A stretch of DNA of 12,078 nt from Paraktedonobacter sp035294465 (GTDB lineage: Bacteria > Chloroflexota > Ktedonobacteria > Ktedonobacterales > Ktedonobacteraceae): assembly GCA_035294465.1 (NCBI GenBank), contig DATGKW010000117.1:1-12078 (forward strand), given 5' to 3'. Shown one piece after another: positions 1-7,405 of this stretch; position 1 is the stretch's first letter, and the number at the start of each line of letters is the position of its first letter. Under the pieces are notes generated by a model. The model ran no database searches, was not told where the DNA came from, and saw nothing but the letters and a program-made list of their open reading frames with translations. A program made the position numbers and the translations under genes.

Positions 1-72
1 TAATACGACCGCACAGAACAATCCAGGCATGCATTTGCAATCCCGTTCTGCAGCGCTTCACCATATCTTTCT

Positions 73-92
73 GTTTTCCGGGGTTGGAAAAC
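73..92. repeat. Perfect 7-bp inverted repeat
   Basis: GTTTTCC (73-79) and GGAAAAC (86-92) are exact reverse complements around a 6-base loop. No T-tract follows on either strand, so an intrinsic terminator is unlikely. It could be an operator or a chance hairpin. Confidence 0.4.
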
Positions 93-201
93 GACGTCAA
101 GCTGCCCCGCCTGGAGTTTCAGGGCTATTGCAAAGTCGGGAAGAAAAGGGAGAGGGGAATACCTGCAATATACGGGTGCGGTAAATTTGCAGGCTATAGA
201 G

Positions 202-207
202 TATAAT
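202..207 (+). promoter_or_regulatory. Possible -10 hexamer for the aminotransferase gene
   Basis: TATAAT matches the housekeeping -10 consensus exactly. It lies 21 bases before the AAGGAG ribosome binding site, so a transcript could start near 214. I find no good -35 hexamer at 16-18 bases upstream, so the call is weak. Confidence 0.35.
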
Positions 208-240
208 GAGAAGCAAGCCTGTTTCACAAGGAGCAAATTC

Positions 241-1413
241 TTGCAACTATCTCAACTAGTCAATAACTTACCGCCCTATCATTTTGCTGACGCCAAGAGG
301 AAGATTGCCGAGCGCAGAGCGGCCGGCGTTGATGTGATCAGCCTCTCAATGGGCGATCCTGATCTGCCGGCTCCTCAGCCTGTGCTGGACCGCCTGAGCG
401 AGACTCTGCGCGATCCCACCAATCACCGCTATCCCGAATATCGCGGCATGCGCGCGCTGCATGAAGCTTTCGCCGCCTGGTTTGAGCGGCGCTTCGGCGT
501 CGAGCTTGTTCCCGAAGTCGAAATGCTCCCGCTGCTTGGCTCGAAGGAGGGGCTGATCTACCTGGGAGCTGCGACTCTGAACGCGGGAGATATCGCGTTG
601 ACCGTGGATCCCTACTACCCGGCCTATATCACCGCCGCGACAAACGTTGGCGCGCAGCCCTACATGGTGCCGCTACTGGAGCAGAATGATTACCTGCCCG
701 ACCTGGAAAGCATTCCACCAGACGCGTTGAGCCGGGCACGCTTGCTCTGGCTTAACTATCCAAACAATCCCACTGCGGCCTGCGCCGATCTCGACTTCTT
801 CGCCAGAGCAGTCGAGTTTGCGCGCAAACACCACTTGATACTCGTCCACGACATGGCCTACGCGGAGGTCTATTTTGACGATTTTCGTCCGCCGAGCCTC
901 CTGCAAATTCCCGGCGCTAAAGAGGTCGCGGTTGAACTGCATTCGTTGAGCAAAACGTATAATATGGCGGGCTTCCGCGTAGGCATGCTGGTCGGCAACG
1001 CGGACCTGGTCGACGCAGTTGCGCGCCTCAAGAGCAACATCGACAGCGGGATGTTCCGCCCGATTCAGTACGCAGCTATCGCAGCGCTGGAACTGCCAGA
1101 ATCCTGGCTTCAGGAGCGCAACGCCATCTATCGCCGGCGGCGCGACGTGCTGGTAGACGGCTGTAACACGCTGGGTATGCGCGCCAGGCGCACGCAGGCC
1201 GGCCTCTACGTCTGGGCGGCTGTCCCCAGGGGCTTCCGCTCGCGCGAGTTCGCTGGCTGGCTTTTTGACCAGGCTGGCGTCTTTCTCACAGCGGGCAGCA
1301 ACTTCGGCCAGGCCGGCGAAGGCTATGTACGCATCTCAATGACCGAGCCGCAGGAGCGGATCGAAATGGCAATCAAACGCATGCGGGAGGCTCTTTCAAT
1401 ACATGTGCCATAG
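241..1413 (+). CDS. Class I/II PLP aminotransferase, LL-diaminopimelate-aminotransferase-like
   Basis: This is a fold-type I, pyridoxal-phosphate-dependent aminotransferase of 390 residues, a normal length for the family. Landmarks are an early SLSMGDPDLP segment, YPEYRGMRALHEAFAAWF, the substrate/cofactor motif NYPNNPT, and the Schiff-base lysine in HSLSKTYNMAGFR (Lys238 from this start). The C-terminal part carries a GSNFGQAGEGYVRIS segment, as in this family. The overall pattern resembles the LL-diaminopimelate aminotransferases of Chloroflexi and Firmicutes, which convert tetrahydrodipicolinate to LL-diaminopimelate for lysine and peptidoglycan. Alanine or aromatic aminotransferase activity cannot be excluded from sequence alone. 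I chose TTG at 241 because AAGGAG (228-233) sits 7 bases before it. The in-frame TTG at 187 has no such site and lies upstream of the putative -10. The next gene starts 146 bases downstream on the same strand. Confidence 0.88.
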   Translation: MQLSQLVNNLPPYHFADAKRKIAERRAAGVDVISLSMGDPDLPAPQPVLDRLSETLRDPTNHRYPEYRGMRALHEAFAAWFERRFGVELVPEVEMLPLLGSKEGLIYLGAATLNAGDIALTVDPYYPAYITAATNVGAQPYMVPLLEQNDYLPDLESIPPDALSRARLLWLNYPNNPTAACADLDFFARAVEFARKHHLILVHDMAYAEVYFDDFRPPSLLQIPGAKEVAVELHSLSKTYNMAGFRVGMLVGNADLVDAVARLKSNIDSGMFRPIQYAAIAALELPESWLQERNAIYRRRRDVLVDGCNTLGMRARRTQAGLYVWAAVPRGFRSREFAGWLFDQAGVFLTAGSNFGQAGEGYVRISMTEPQERIEMAIKRMREALSIHVP

Positions 1414-1417
1414 AGAG

Positions 1418-1448
1418 CCGATTTATCGTGCTCTGCCCCGATTTATCG
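1418..1448. promoter_or_regulatory. Paired 11-bp repeat, possible operator upstream of the debranching enzyme
   Basis: CCGATTTATCG occurs at 1418-1428 and again, identically, at 1438-1448. The offset is exactly 20 bp, about two helical turns. Each copy contains the inverted half-sites CGAT and ATCG separated by two bases. Tandem palindromes on the same helical face are a common arrangement for a dimeric repressor or activator. The pair lies just after the aminotransferase stop codon and 112 bases before the debranching-enzyme start. I could not find a convincing -35/-10 pair beside it. Confidence 0.4.
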
Positions 1449-1559
1449 AGGGCCTGTGGCACTGCTGCCAGCTTGCTATCTCGACGAAGCGCCCGCCGCA
1501 TTCACAGAAAATGTGTAGTTAGAGGAGAGGACCTGTTCAAGAAGGGAGCACGAACCAGC

Positions 1560-3662
1560 ATGCCAGGAAACGCCTGGAATCTCTCGCTGGGGAGAGATGT
1601 TTGCAGTGATGTAACAGCGGGACTCGACCGCGAGTGGCTGGTTACAAATGGCCTGGGAGGCTATGCCTCCGGCTCCATTCTGGGCGCTACCACGCGCAGC
1701 TATCATGGGCTGCTGGTGGCCGCGTTGCGTCCGCCGGTCGAGCGCTTCGTCCTGGTAACAAAGGTTGACGAGGAGATTGCTTTTCCAGGTCGGCAGGCCC
1801 TGCGCCTCGGCGTGAACGAATACGAGGACGGCACGATCGATCCGCAGGGCCAGACGTATCTTTGCTCATTTGCTCTGGAAGGCGATATCCCCTGTTTCAC
1901 CTATCAACTGGCGGAAGATATTACGCTGGAGAAGCGCGTCTGGATGGAGTATGGCGAGAATACGACCTACGTTCAGTATGTCTTGCGCGCGGGACCAGAT
2001 TCCGGAGACGAACCGCTCCTCCTCACGCTCTCTCCGTTCTGCCTCTATCGCGACCATCACGCCATTACGCGAGGCCGGGCAGACTGGCGTTTCCTAGTTG
2101 AGAGCCTGGGCAACGGCTGCCAGGTTCGCGCGTATGATAGGGCACAGCCCTGCCGTCTATGGATGGGCAAGACTGCGCATTTTAATCCCACCGGCCTGTG
2201 GTACTGGCGCGTGTGTCACCGGCGCGACCGGGAGCGCGGCTTGAACAGCATTGAGGATGTCTATCAGCCAGGCACCCTGAGCATACCCATCAGCGCTGGA
2301 GAACGCGTCACTCTGGTCATCAGCGCCGAAGAACAGCCCGCTGCCGCGCTGGGAACCTCTCAGCACGAAGATTATGTGGCCCAGGCGCTACGCCGCCACC
2401 AGCGCCGCATCAAGCAGTTGCTCGACATCGCCGACCGCTCTACACCCAACCTGGCCAAACGCGATCCGGTGTATGCGCGTCTGGTTATCGCAGCCGATCA
2501 GTTTATCGTGACGCGACCACAACCAGCTACGAAGAAAACCGCCAGGATCCATCTCACGCCGGACAATAAGACTATCATCGCCGGCTATCCCTGGTTCACC
2601 GATTGGGGACGCGATAGCATGATCTCGCTGCCAGGTCTCCTGCTCTGCACAGGACGCTACAGCGAGGCACGCGGGCTGCTCAAAGCGTTCGCTGGCTACA
2701 CTCATCGCGGACTAATTCCCAACCGTTTCCCCGACGACGGCCAGCCCCCCGAATATAACACTGCCGATGCCACGCTCTGGATGTTCACTGCCCTCGATAA
2801 CTATTTCACCGTTACCAACGACTGGTCCCTGCTCAAAGAGCTTTTTCCTAAACTGGCCGAGATCATTGAATGGTACCTTATGGGGACAGATTTCGGAATC
2901 GGCATGGATCAGGAAGACGGACTGCTACAGGCAGGCGCGCCCGGCCTTCAATTGACCTGGATGGACGCTAAGATTGGCAATTGGGTCGTGACCCCCAGGC
3001 GTGGCAAGCCAGTCGAGGTGAACGCACTCTGGTACTGCGCTCTGGCCTGCATGGAGAAATGGGCCGTGCATCTTTCCATCGACGCGCTTCAGTACGGCCA
3101 GCTACGGACGACGGTTGAGCAGAGCTTCGCCAGGCGCTTCTGGTACCAGCAGGGTGGCTACCTTTACGATGTTATCGACATCGATGGGATCAGAGGCCAG
3201 AACGATGCCGCGCTCCGTCCCAACCAGCTTTTCGCGGCCTCCTTGACCCATCACCTGCTGACCGAAACCCAGGTGCGCAGCATGCTTCAGCAGATCACCG
3301 ACCATTTACTCACGCCCATGGGCCTGCGCACGCTCAGCCCACAGAACCCCACATATCACAGGCGTTTTAACGGTGATCCCGTCCAGCGAGATAGCGCCTA
3401 TCACCAGGGGACTGTCTGGCCCTGGCTGATCGGTCCATATATCGATGTCCATCTACGCGTTTTCCATGATTGCGCCGCAGTTCTGTCCCTGCTCTCTCCC
3501 CTGGTACGTCACCTCTGGGAAGCATGCGTGGGCAGCGTGAGCGAAGTAGCCGAGCCAGAAAAGCCTTTCACCCCTGCTGGCTGCTTTGCCCAGGCATGGA
3601 GCGTTGCAGAACTTTTGCGGGCCTGGCTCTCCATCGGAGACGAGCCAGTTCCATCAACTTGA
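1560..3662 (+). CDS. Glycogen debranching enzyme, bacterial/archaeal GH133 type
   Basis: This enzyme of 700 residues removes alpha-1,6 branches from glycogen-like glucans in the cytosol. The N-terminal domain opens with the typical REWLVTNGLGGYASGS and TTRSYHGLLV, the sugar-binding-like half of the family. The C-terminal half is the (alpha/alpha)6-barrel amylo-alpha-1,6-glucosidase domain. Its hallmarks are AGYPWFTDWGRDSMISLPGL (near residue 340), PNRFPDDGQPPEYNTADATLWMF (candidate acid Glu398), LRPNQLFAAS and SAYHQGTVWPWLIGPY (from Ser612). The reading frame is open upstream to 1428. However, the ATG at 1560 is the first start followed by family-like sequence, and a purine-rich AAGGGAG lies 11 bases before it. 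The upstream extension is Arg/Ser-rich and unlike the family. There is no signal peptide. A fresh promoter starts just after its stop, so it is not co-transcribed only with the next gene. Confidence 0.9.
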   Translation: MPGNAWNLSLGRDVCSDVTAGLDREWLVTNGLGGYASGSILGATTRSYHGLLVAALRPPVERFVLVTKVDEEIAFPGRQALRLGVNEYEDGTIDPQGQTYLCSFALEGDIPCFTYQLAEDITLEKRVWMEYGENTTYVQYVLRAGPDSGDEPLLLTLSPFCLYRDHHAITRGRADWRFLVESLGNGCQVRAYDRAQPCRLWMGKTAHFNPTGLWYWRVCHRRDRERGLNSIEDVYQPGTLSIPISAGERVTLVISAEEQPAAALGTSQHEDYVAQALRRHQRRIKQLLDIADRSTPNLAKRDPVYARLVIAADQFIVTRPQPATKKTARIHLTPDNKTIIAGYPWFTDWGRDSMISLPGLLLCTGRYSEARGLLKAFAGYTHRGLIPNRFPDDGQPPEYNTADATLWMFTALDNYFTVTNDWSLLKELFPKLAEIIEWYLMGTDFGIGMDQEDGLLQAGAPGLQLTWMDAKIGNWVVTPRRGKPVEVNALWYCALACMEKWAVHLSIDALQYGQLRTTVEQSFARRFWYQQGGYLYDVIDIDGIRGQNDAALRPNQLFAASLTHHLLTETQVRSMLQQITDHLLTPMGLRTLSPQNPTYHRRFNGDPVQRDSAYHQGTVWPWLIGPYIDVHLRVFHDCAAVLSLLSPLVRHLWEACVGSVSEVAEPEKPFTPAGCFAQAWSVAELLRAWLSIGDEPVPST

Positions 3663-3663
3663 A

Positions 3664-3692
3664 TTGACAGCCACGCCGTCGTTGATTATACT
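3664..3692 (+). promoter_or_regulatory. Consensus housekeeping promoter for the repeat-tail membrane protein
   Basis: TTGACA (3664-3669) is an exact -35 match. TATACT (3687-3692) matches the -10 consensus at 5 of 6 positions, and the spacer is 17 bases. Transcription should start near 3699, giving a leader of about 64 bases. The -35 begins one base after the stop codon of the debranching enzyme. Confidence 0.8.
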
Positions 3693-3762
3693 GCGAAAAG
3701 ACGTGTATCAAGCTTCGTTCTATTCTGTGTTGTCGTTAAAGTAAAGAAGAGGGGGATTCGCG

Positions 3763-4980
3763 ATGGGTCGGCCACCTGATGACGACTATTTCAATGCTCC
3801 AAACGAGCGGGGTATTTTACCATCTCGCCCGCGACCGGGATATTCTCAGCAACCCGCACCGTCGCATCTCCCGCCCCAGCAGAACAGGCCACCCGGGCCA
3901 GCTCCTTTCAGCCGACCTGGCCTCTCGGCCGGCCAGGAAGCCGTACCCCAGCTCGATTTCCCGCCTGCCGGGGGACCTTTCGGCCAGTCGGATCTCTCGT
4001 CCGCTCAAAATCAGGGGCCTTTCAGCCAATCCGGCCTCTCATCCAGTAGCGGACCCCTTAGCCAGCCCGGTCTTTCTGCCGGTCAACGACCTTTCAGCCA
4101 GCCCGGTTTTGCCTCCGGTCAGGGGACTGCGCGCCAGGCGGGGTTTCCCGCTACTCAGGGACCGATAAGCCGGCCCGGTCTGCCAGCAGGACAGGGGCTG
4201 CTCAGCCGCCAATCCAGTTTTCCCCCACAAGCAGCAAGCGCTCCCCAGCAGGGATCAACGCCAGCCTACCCACAGCAGCAGACTTCGTGGCCAGGAAACT
4301 TCGCACCAGACCAGAGGTCGGTCAGCTTTCCTGGAGCACACATACAGCAGGAGGTTCCGCCTCCACAGTGGCAGGAGCAATCCAATAAGCCTCCCATCCC
4401 TCCGAAGGAACCAGAGAAGCCGAGGTCCAGAAAGGGGCTGGCTGCGGCCATCACTATTGTTCTGGTACTCCTTCTGGTGGCCGCAGGAGCGAGCGCTCTC
4501 ATGCTCTTGAAGCAAAAGGGCAACACCCATACGGCCTCATCGGGCAAAAACATCCATCCTACCGCTACGCAATCAACCAGTAACGCGCCATCGAGCTACG
4601 GCCAGCCGACTCAGGCCGGCTTGATCTGGGTCGTAACAATTACCCACGTCACAACAACTACCTCCAGCGAGTTTCCGCCTGCCGCGAACGATACGTATCT
4701 GGAGATCAGCCTGACAATGAAAAACGTCTCAGCCACTCCTCAGCCCGTGTCCAGCGCAATCCAGTTCACCCTGACCGGCGCAGACGGAACAAAATACAGC
4801 GAAGCGCTCACCGATACCAACATTCGGCAGACCCCGGACGCCACTGTGCCCGCCGGGCAAACTCTCAGCGCCCAGCTACCCTACCAGGTACCCAAAGCCA
4901 AACACACCTTCACGCTGACTTTTGCCTACGGCCTGATCAACGGCAGCAACGCCTCCGTCTCCTGGCAAATCAACGTCTAA
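3763..4980 (+). CDS. Single-pass membrane protein with Pro/Gln-rich repeat tail and DUF4352-like domain
   Basis: The product has 405 residues in three parts. Residues 1-224 are low-complexity, rich in Pro, Gln, Ser and Gly, with no signal peptide. They contain about nine 12-residue repeats of the form PFSQPGLSAGQG (residues 48-156) and end in the basic stretch KPRSRK. Residues 225-249 form one strongly hydrophobic membrane segment. After a Thr/Ser-rich spacer, residues about 285-405 form a beta-rich domain with TYLEISLTMKNVS and VPAGQTLSAQLPYQVP. This resembles the immunoglobulin-like DUF4352 family found in many Gram-positive and Chloroflexi surface proteins. The positive charges before the membrane segment predict the repeat tail in the cytosol and the domain outside. 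Its own promoter and an AGAGGGGG site 7 bases before ATG support this start. The Ser-rich tail next to several kinase genes could be a phosphorylation target, but this is inference. No enzymatic motif is visible. Confidence 0.8.
   Translation: MGRPPDDDYFNAPNERGILPSRPRPGYSQQPAPSHLPPQQNRPPGPAPFSRPGLSAGQEAVPQLDFPPAGGPFGQSDLSSAQNQGPFSQSGLSSSSGPLSQPGLSAGQRPFSQPGFASGQGTARQAGFPATQGPISRPGLPAGQGLLSRQSSFPPQAASAPQQGSTPAYPQQQTSWPGNFAPDQRSVSFPGAHIQQEVPPPQWQEQSNKPPIPPKEPEKPRSRKGLAAAITIVLVLLLVAAGASALMLLKQKGNTHTASSGKNIHPTATQSTSNAPSSYGQPTQAGLIWVVTITHVTTTTSSEFPPAANDTYLEISLTMKNVSATPQPVSSAIQFTLTGADGTKYSEALTDTNIRQTPDATVPAGQTLSAQLPYQVPKAKHTFTLTFAYGLINGSNASVSWQINV
3904..4233 (+). repeat. Degenerate 36-bp tandem repeats encoding 12-residue units
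   Basis: Units starting at 4018, 4054, 4090, 4126, 4162 and 4198 are spaced exactly 36 bp. Upstream, 3904 to 3976 equals two more units, and one unit (3976-4017) is 42 bp. The encoded consensus is PFSQPGLSAGQG. Most units keep a Gln or Arg at position 4, Gly at 6 and a hydrophobic residue at 7. Confidence 0.8.
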
Positions 4981-4986
4981 TTTGCA

Positions 4987-5027
4987 CCTGGAACTGGCGA
5001 AAGCAAGCGGCTTCTCTCGTTCCCAGG
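4987..5027. terminator. Possible hairpin between convergent genes
   Basis: CCTGGAAC (4987-4994) pairs with GTTCCCAGG (5019-5027) with one bulged base. A small inner AAGC/GCTT pair could extend it. It fills most of the 59-base gap between the two convergent stop codons, where a bidirectional terminator would be expected. There is no T-tract on either strand, so it is not a classical intrinsic terminator. Confidence 0.3.
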
Positions 5028-5039
5028 GTTGAAACGAAA

Positions 5040-6971
5040 CTATTGCATGCGGATCAAAATCACGCTGATATTGCCTTCGCCTCCGGCGAGATTCGCTTCG
5101 TCGACCAGGGTGCGCGCGAGCTTCTGAGGATCGCCGCCGCACGCCAGAAGCTCTTGTAAGCGCGAATCGCGCAGCATATGCCAGAGACCATTGGTGCAGA
5201 GCAGCACCAGGTCATTCACTGCCACCTCGGTCTGGAAATAATCCACCTGTACCTGGTTGGATTGGCCGAGAAAGCGATAAAGCTGCTTGTTCTTCGCACT
5301 ACTGTAGGCCTCTTCCGGCTGCAACATGCGGGCCTGCACCAGATTGGCGGCCAGGGTGTGGTCCTCGGTGATGCAGCGTAACCGCCCGCCTGGACGATAG
5401 TGGTATGCCCGGCTATCGCCAACGCTGACGATGTGCAGGTGGTGCTTGTAGACCAGGGCCATGGTCAGCGTGCTGGCCAGCGAGGTCTCATAATCGGCGT
5501 TGCAGTGAAAAATCACCTGGTTGGCCCGGCGCACACTTTCGCGCATCCACAGCTCAAGCATCGAATCGGGCAGAGACGGCGGCTTGTAGTTCTGCGCGAC
5601 AATTCGCGCGAGGGAGGAGCCACCTTTAGCCGGCGGCGTGTAGGATGTCGAGGGCAGAGGCGTAGCTAAAAAAGGTAGCAGCACGTCGACAACGGTCTCG
5701 ATTGCCAGACGGCTAGCCTCGTGCCCGCAGGCGGACTTCTCCTTCTGGCGCAGCCCATCGGCCACAGCAAAAAGGCCGAAAGGGCGTGGAGGCGGCGTGA
5801 GGTTGGCGCACAGGCCCTGCACGATCATCAGCATATCCTCGTTGGTTTCCGCCGCGTATTTGCGCCCGATATCGCTAATATAGCCGACCTGGCACACGTC
5901 CGTCACCAGAGGCGACGTATCGTCCAGTCTGTGGCCACAGCGGCGACAGAAACGCGAACTGCTGCGATTCTCCTGACCGCAGGCGCTACAAGGATTCTCC
6001 GGCACAATGGCGCGCACCAGCACATTCGCGCTGGCAGCAGGTTCAAGCAAGGTAGGTTCGGCAGGAGCGGGTCGCACCTGCAAAGCGGCGTCAAGCTCGC
6101 GGGCAAACTCGCCCGCACTGGGATAGCGCTGGGCCGGATCATTATCGATAGCGCGCAAGATCACGTTATCAACCGCTGGAGAAAGCTCCGGGTTGAGTTC
6201 GCTGGGCAGAGGCAGCTTGGCCGCACGGCTGCGTACAATCGCCTGAAAGGGCAGCAAGCCTGTCAGAACCTGGTAAGCTACCACGCCCATCGAATAGATA
6301 TCGCTGGCTGGTTCGGCTTTCCCCTGGTTCTGCTCAGGCGCGGTATAATGCTCCGTGCCCAGCGCCCAGCCGCTCTGTGTCAGCGAGCGCTCCTTCTGCA
6401 TGGCACGCGCGATGCCAAAATCGGCTACCATCAAGCGCCCATCGTCCTGATGAATCAGTAAATTCGAGGGTTTGATATCGCGATGCACGATCCTCTGCGG
6501 GTGCGCGTGAACCGCGTCGATAGCGGCGGCCAGGTCATCCAGGTAGCGCCGTGCCTGAGCCAGCGGTAATGGTTTCTCAGCCTTGAGCAGATTCTTCAGT
6601 GTGCCACCCGTCACCAGAGGCATCACGAGATAGAGCAACGAGCCATCCTGACCAAAATTCAGCACCGGCACAATATTCCTGTGTTGAAGCTGATGGGCAT
6701 AACGTGCCTCACGGCGAAAACGCTCGACCGCAACGGCTTCATCCATATTGCGGCTCGCTGCCGAAATAACCTTCAACGCCACCTGCTGCATCTCAAAAGT
6801 ATCGCTGGCCCGGTAGACCGCGCCCATCCCGCCCAGGCCCAGAAGCGTCTCTACCCGATAGCGGCCGGCGATCACTGCTTCAGGCAAAAGGCACTGGCAA
6901 TTTGGCTTGACGCATCTGAATGTTCCAGGCGGATAGTCGGTACTACACCGAGGATTAGGACAACGCAGCAT
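5040..6971 (-). CDS. Ser/Thr protein kinase fused to a zinc ribbon and a degenerate PP2C-like domain
   Basis: This soluble protein of 643 residues has no membrane segment. Its order is as follows. An N-terminal cysteine cluster (C4, C9, C20, C25, C27) looks like a zinc ribbon. A Hanks-type kinase (about 37-296) has GLGGMGAVY, Lys67 in VALKV, HRDIKPSN with Asp165, DFG Asp184 and a TAPEQ segment, so it should be active. A second zinc ribbon follows (C328, C331, C342, C345). A PP2C-like domain spans about 358-643. In that domain TNED (Asp379), AVADG (Asp405) and VGDSR (Asp519) are kept. The later metal-binding aspartates are gone: the usual SDG is TNG (Asn594), and the usual GxDN is GEGN (Gly633). 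The phosphatase half is therefore probably inactive or weak, perhaps a sensor or regulatory module. A near-consensus promoter lies upstream. The site before ATG is a modest GAGAGAG. The gene is convergent with the repeat-tail membrane protein. Confidence 0.88.
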   Translation of the reverse strand: MLRCPNPRCSTDYPPGTFRCVKPNCQCLLPEAVIAGRYRVETLLGLGGMGAVYRASDTFEMQQVALKVISAASRNMDEAVAVERFRREARYAHQLQHRNIVPVLNFGQDGSLLYLVMPLVTGGTLKNLLKAEKPLPLAQARRYLDDLAAAIDAVHAHPQRIVHRDIKPSNLLIHQDDGRLMVADFGIARAMQKERSLTQSGWALGTEHYTAPEQNQGKAEPASDIYSMGVVAYQVLTGLLPFQAIVRSRAAKLPLPSELNPELSPAVDNVILRAIDNDPAQRYPSAGEFARELDAALQVRPAPAEPTLLEPAASANVLVRAIVPENPCSACGQENRSSSRFCRRCGHRLDDTSPLVTDVCQVGYISDIGRKYAAETNEDMLMIVQGLCANLTPPPRPFGLFAVADGLRQKEKSACGHEASRLAIETVVDVLLPFLATPLPSTSYTPPAKGGSSLARIVAQNYKPPSLPDSMLELWMRESVRRANQVIFHCNADYETSLASTLTMALVYKHHLHIVSVGDSRAYHYRPGGRLRCITEDHTLAANLVQARMLQPEEAYSSAKNKQLYRFLGQSNQVQVDYFQTEVAVNDLVLLCTNGLWHMLRDSRLQELLACGGDPQKLARTLVDEANLAGGEGNISVILIRMQ

Positions 6972-7040
6972 GGATCTCTCTCATTCCCCGCAGAAAAGGC
7001 CCACAAACGTACATACGAACGGCTCGCGCTTGCATTTTGC

Positions 7041-7069
7041 ATTGTAGAGCGCGCACCCTTTCCTGTCAA
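7041..7069 (-). promoter_or_regulatory. Consensus promoter of the kinase/PP2C gene
   Basis: On the minus strand TTGACA (complement of 7064-7069) and TACAAT (complement of 7041-7046) are separated by 17 bases. This matches the housekeeping consensus at 11 of 12 positions. The start would be near 7034, leaving a leader of about 60 bases. It is divergent from the tRNA promoter about 90 bases away. Confidence 0.75.
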
Positions 7070-7156
7070 TTCTGACACTCCGCTCCCCTGGTTTGCTCTC
7101 TGAACATATACGCGCCAGCCGGGGCAAAAGTTGGCATGATTCTCTCACAAAAATAC

Positions 7157-7185
7157 TTGACAGATCGCATAGTATTTGGCATTCT
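7157..7185 (+). promoter_or_regulatory. Likely promoter of the tRNA array
   Basis: An exact TTGACA (7157-7162) is followed, after 17 bases, by CATTCT (7180-7185). That -10 matches only 3 of 6 positions but has a TGG extended element just before it. An A/T-rich run precedes the -35. A start near 7192 would lie about 15 bases before the first tRNA. TAATAT at 7186-7191 is a better hexamer but is too far away (23 bases). Confidence 0.5.
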
Positions 7186-7206
7186 TAATATAGACCTGTT
7201 GCTTGC

Positions 7207-7292
7207 GGAACGTTGGCAGAGCGGCAATTGCATCCGGCTGTAGACCGGACGCCCCGCGAGGGGCTACAGGGGTTCGAGTCCTCTACGTTCCA
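7207..7292 (+). tRNA. tRNA-Tyr (GTA)
   Basis: This is a class II tRNA. The acceptor GGAACGT/ACGTTCC pairs perfectly with A as discriminator. The D stem is GCA/TGC. The anticodon stem TCCGG/CCGGA flanks the loop CTGTAGA with anticodon GTA (7240-7242). The long variable arm is GCCCC-GCGA-GGGGC, and the T arm is AGGGG-TTCGAGT-CCTCT with one G-T pair. CCA is not encoded. It is first in the array and looks fully functional. Confidence 0.95.
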
Positions 7293-7325
7293 CTTTCGAA
7301 TCCGTCCGGGGTCTTTGGATCCTAT

Positions 7326-7399
7326 GGTGGCTATAGTGCAGCGGTCCAGCACGCGGGTCTGTGGCCCCCGTGACGCCGGTTCAAATCCGGCTGGCCACC
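7326..7399 (+). tRNA. tRNA-His (GTG)
   Basis: The anticodon is GTG (7361-7363). The acceptor GTGGCTA/TGGCCAC has one T-G pair. The His-specific extra G at -1 (7326) faces C73 (7399), the key identity pair for histidyl-tRNA synthetase. The D stem GTGC/GCAC and T stem GCCGG/CCGGC are perfect. The oddities are a T31-C39 mismatch closing the anticodon stem (7358 with 7366) and C at position 38. CCA is not encoded. Confidence 0.88.
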
Positions 7400-7405
7400 T
7401 TTGCT

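Larger units (their letters stand above)
1..240. other. Non-coding leader upstream of the aminotransferase
   Basis: I see no convincing gene here. The stretch holds a perfect 7-bp inverted repeat (73-79 with 86-92, loop GGGGTT). It also has a weaker 6-bp pair, CAGAAC (14-19) with GTTCTG (45-50), too far apart to be a clear hairpin. A purine-rich run lies around 140-160. Just before the first gene are a TATAAT hexamer (202-207) and a strong AAGGAG (228-233). An in-frame TTG at 187 would extend the gene upstream, but it lies before the -10 hexamer and lacks a ribosome binding site. Confidence 0.5.

Noticed and set aside
187..240. Upstream extension of the aminotransferase from an in-frame TTG at 187
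   Set aside because: It has no ribosome binding site, starts before the putative -10 hexamer, and its 18 residues do not resemble the family. AAGGAG is well placed for the TTG at 241.
1428..1559. N-terminal extension of the debranching enzyme
   Set aside because: The 44 extra residues are Arg/Ser-rich and unlike the family, and they overlap the operator-like repeats. ATG at 1560 fits better.
5721..6461. Long open frame on the + strand opposite the kinase/PP2C gene
   Set aside because: It is the antisense of conserved kinase codons in a GC-rich gene. The protein has no recognisable domain and no ribosome binding site.
7293..7325. TTCGAATCC between the Tyr and His tRNAs as a remnant T arm
   Set aside because: Only the loop sequence matches. 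No paired stem or acceptor is present, so chance is as likely.
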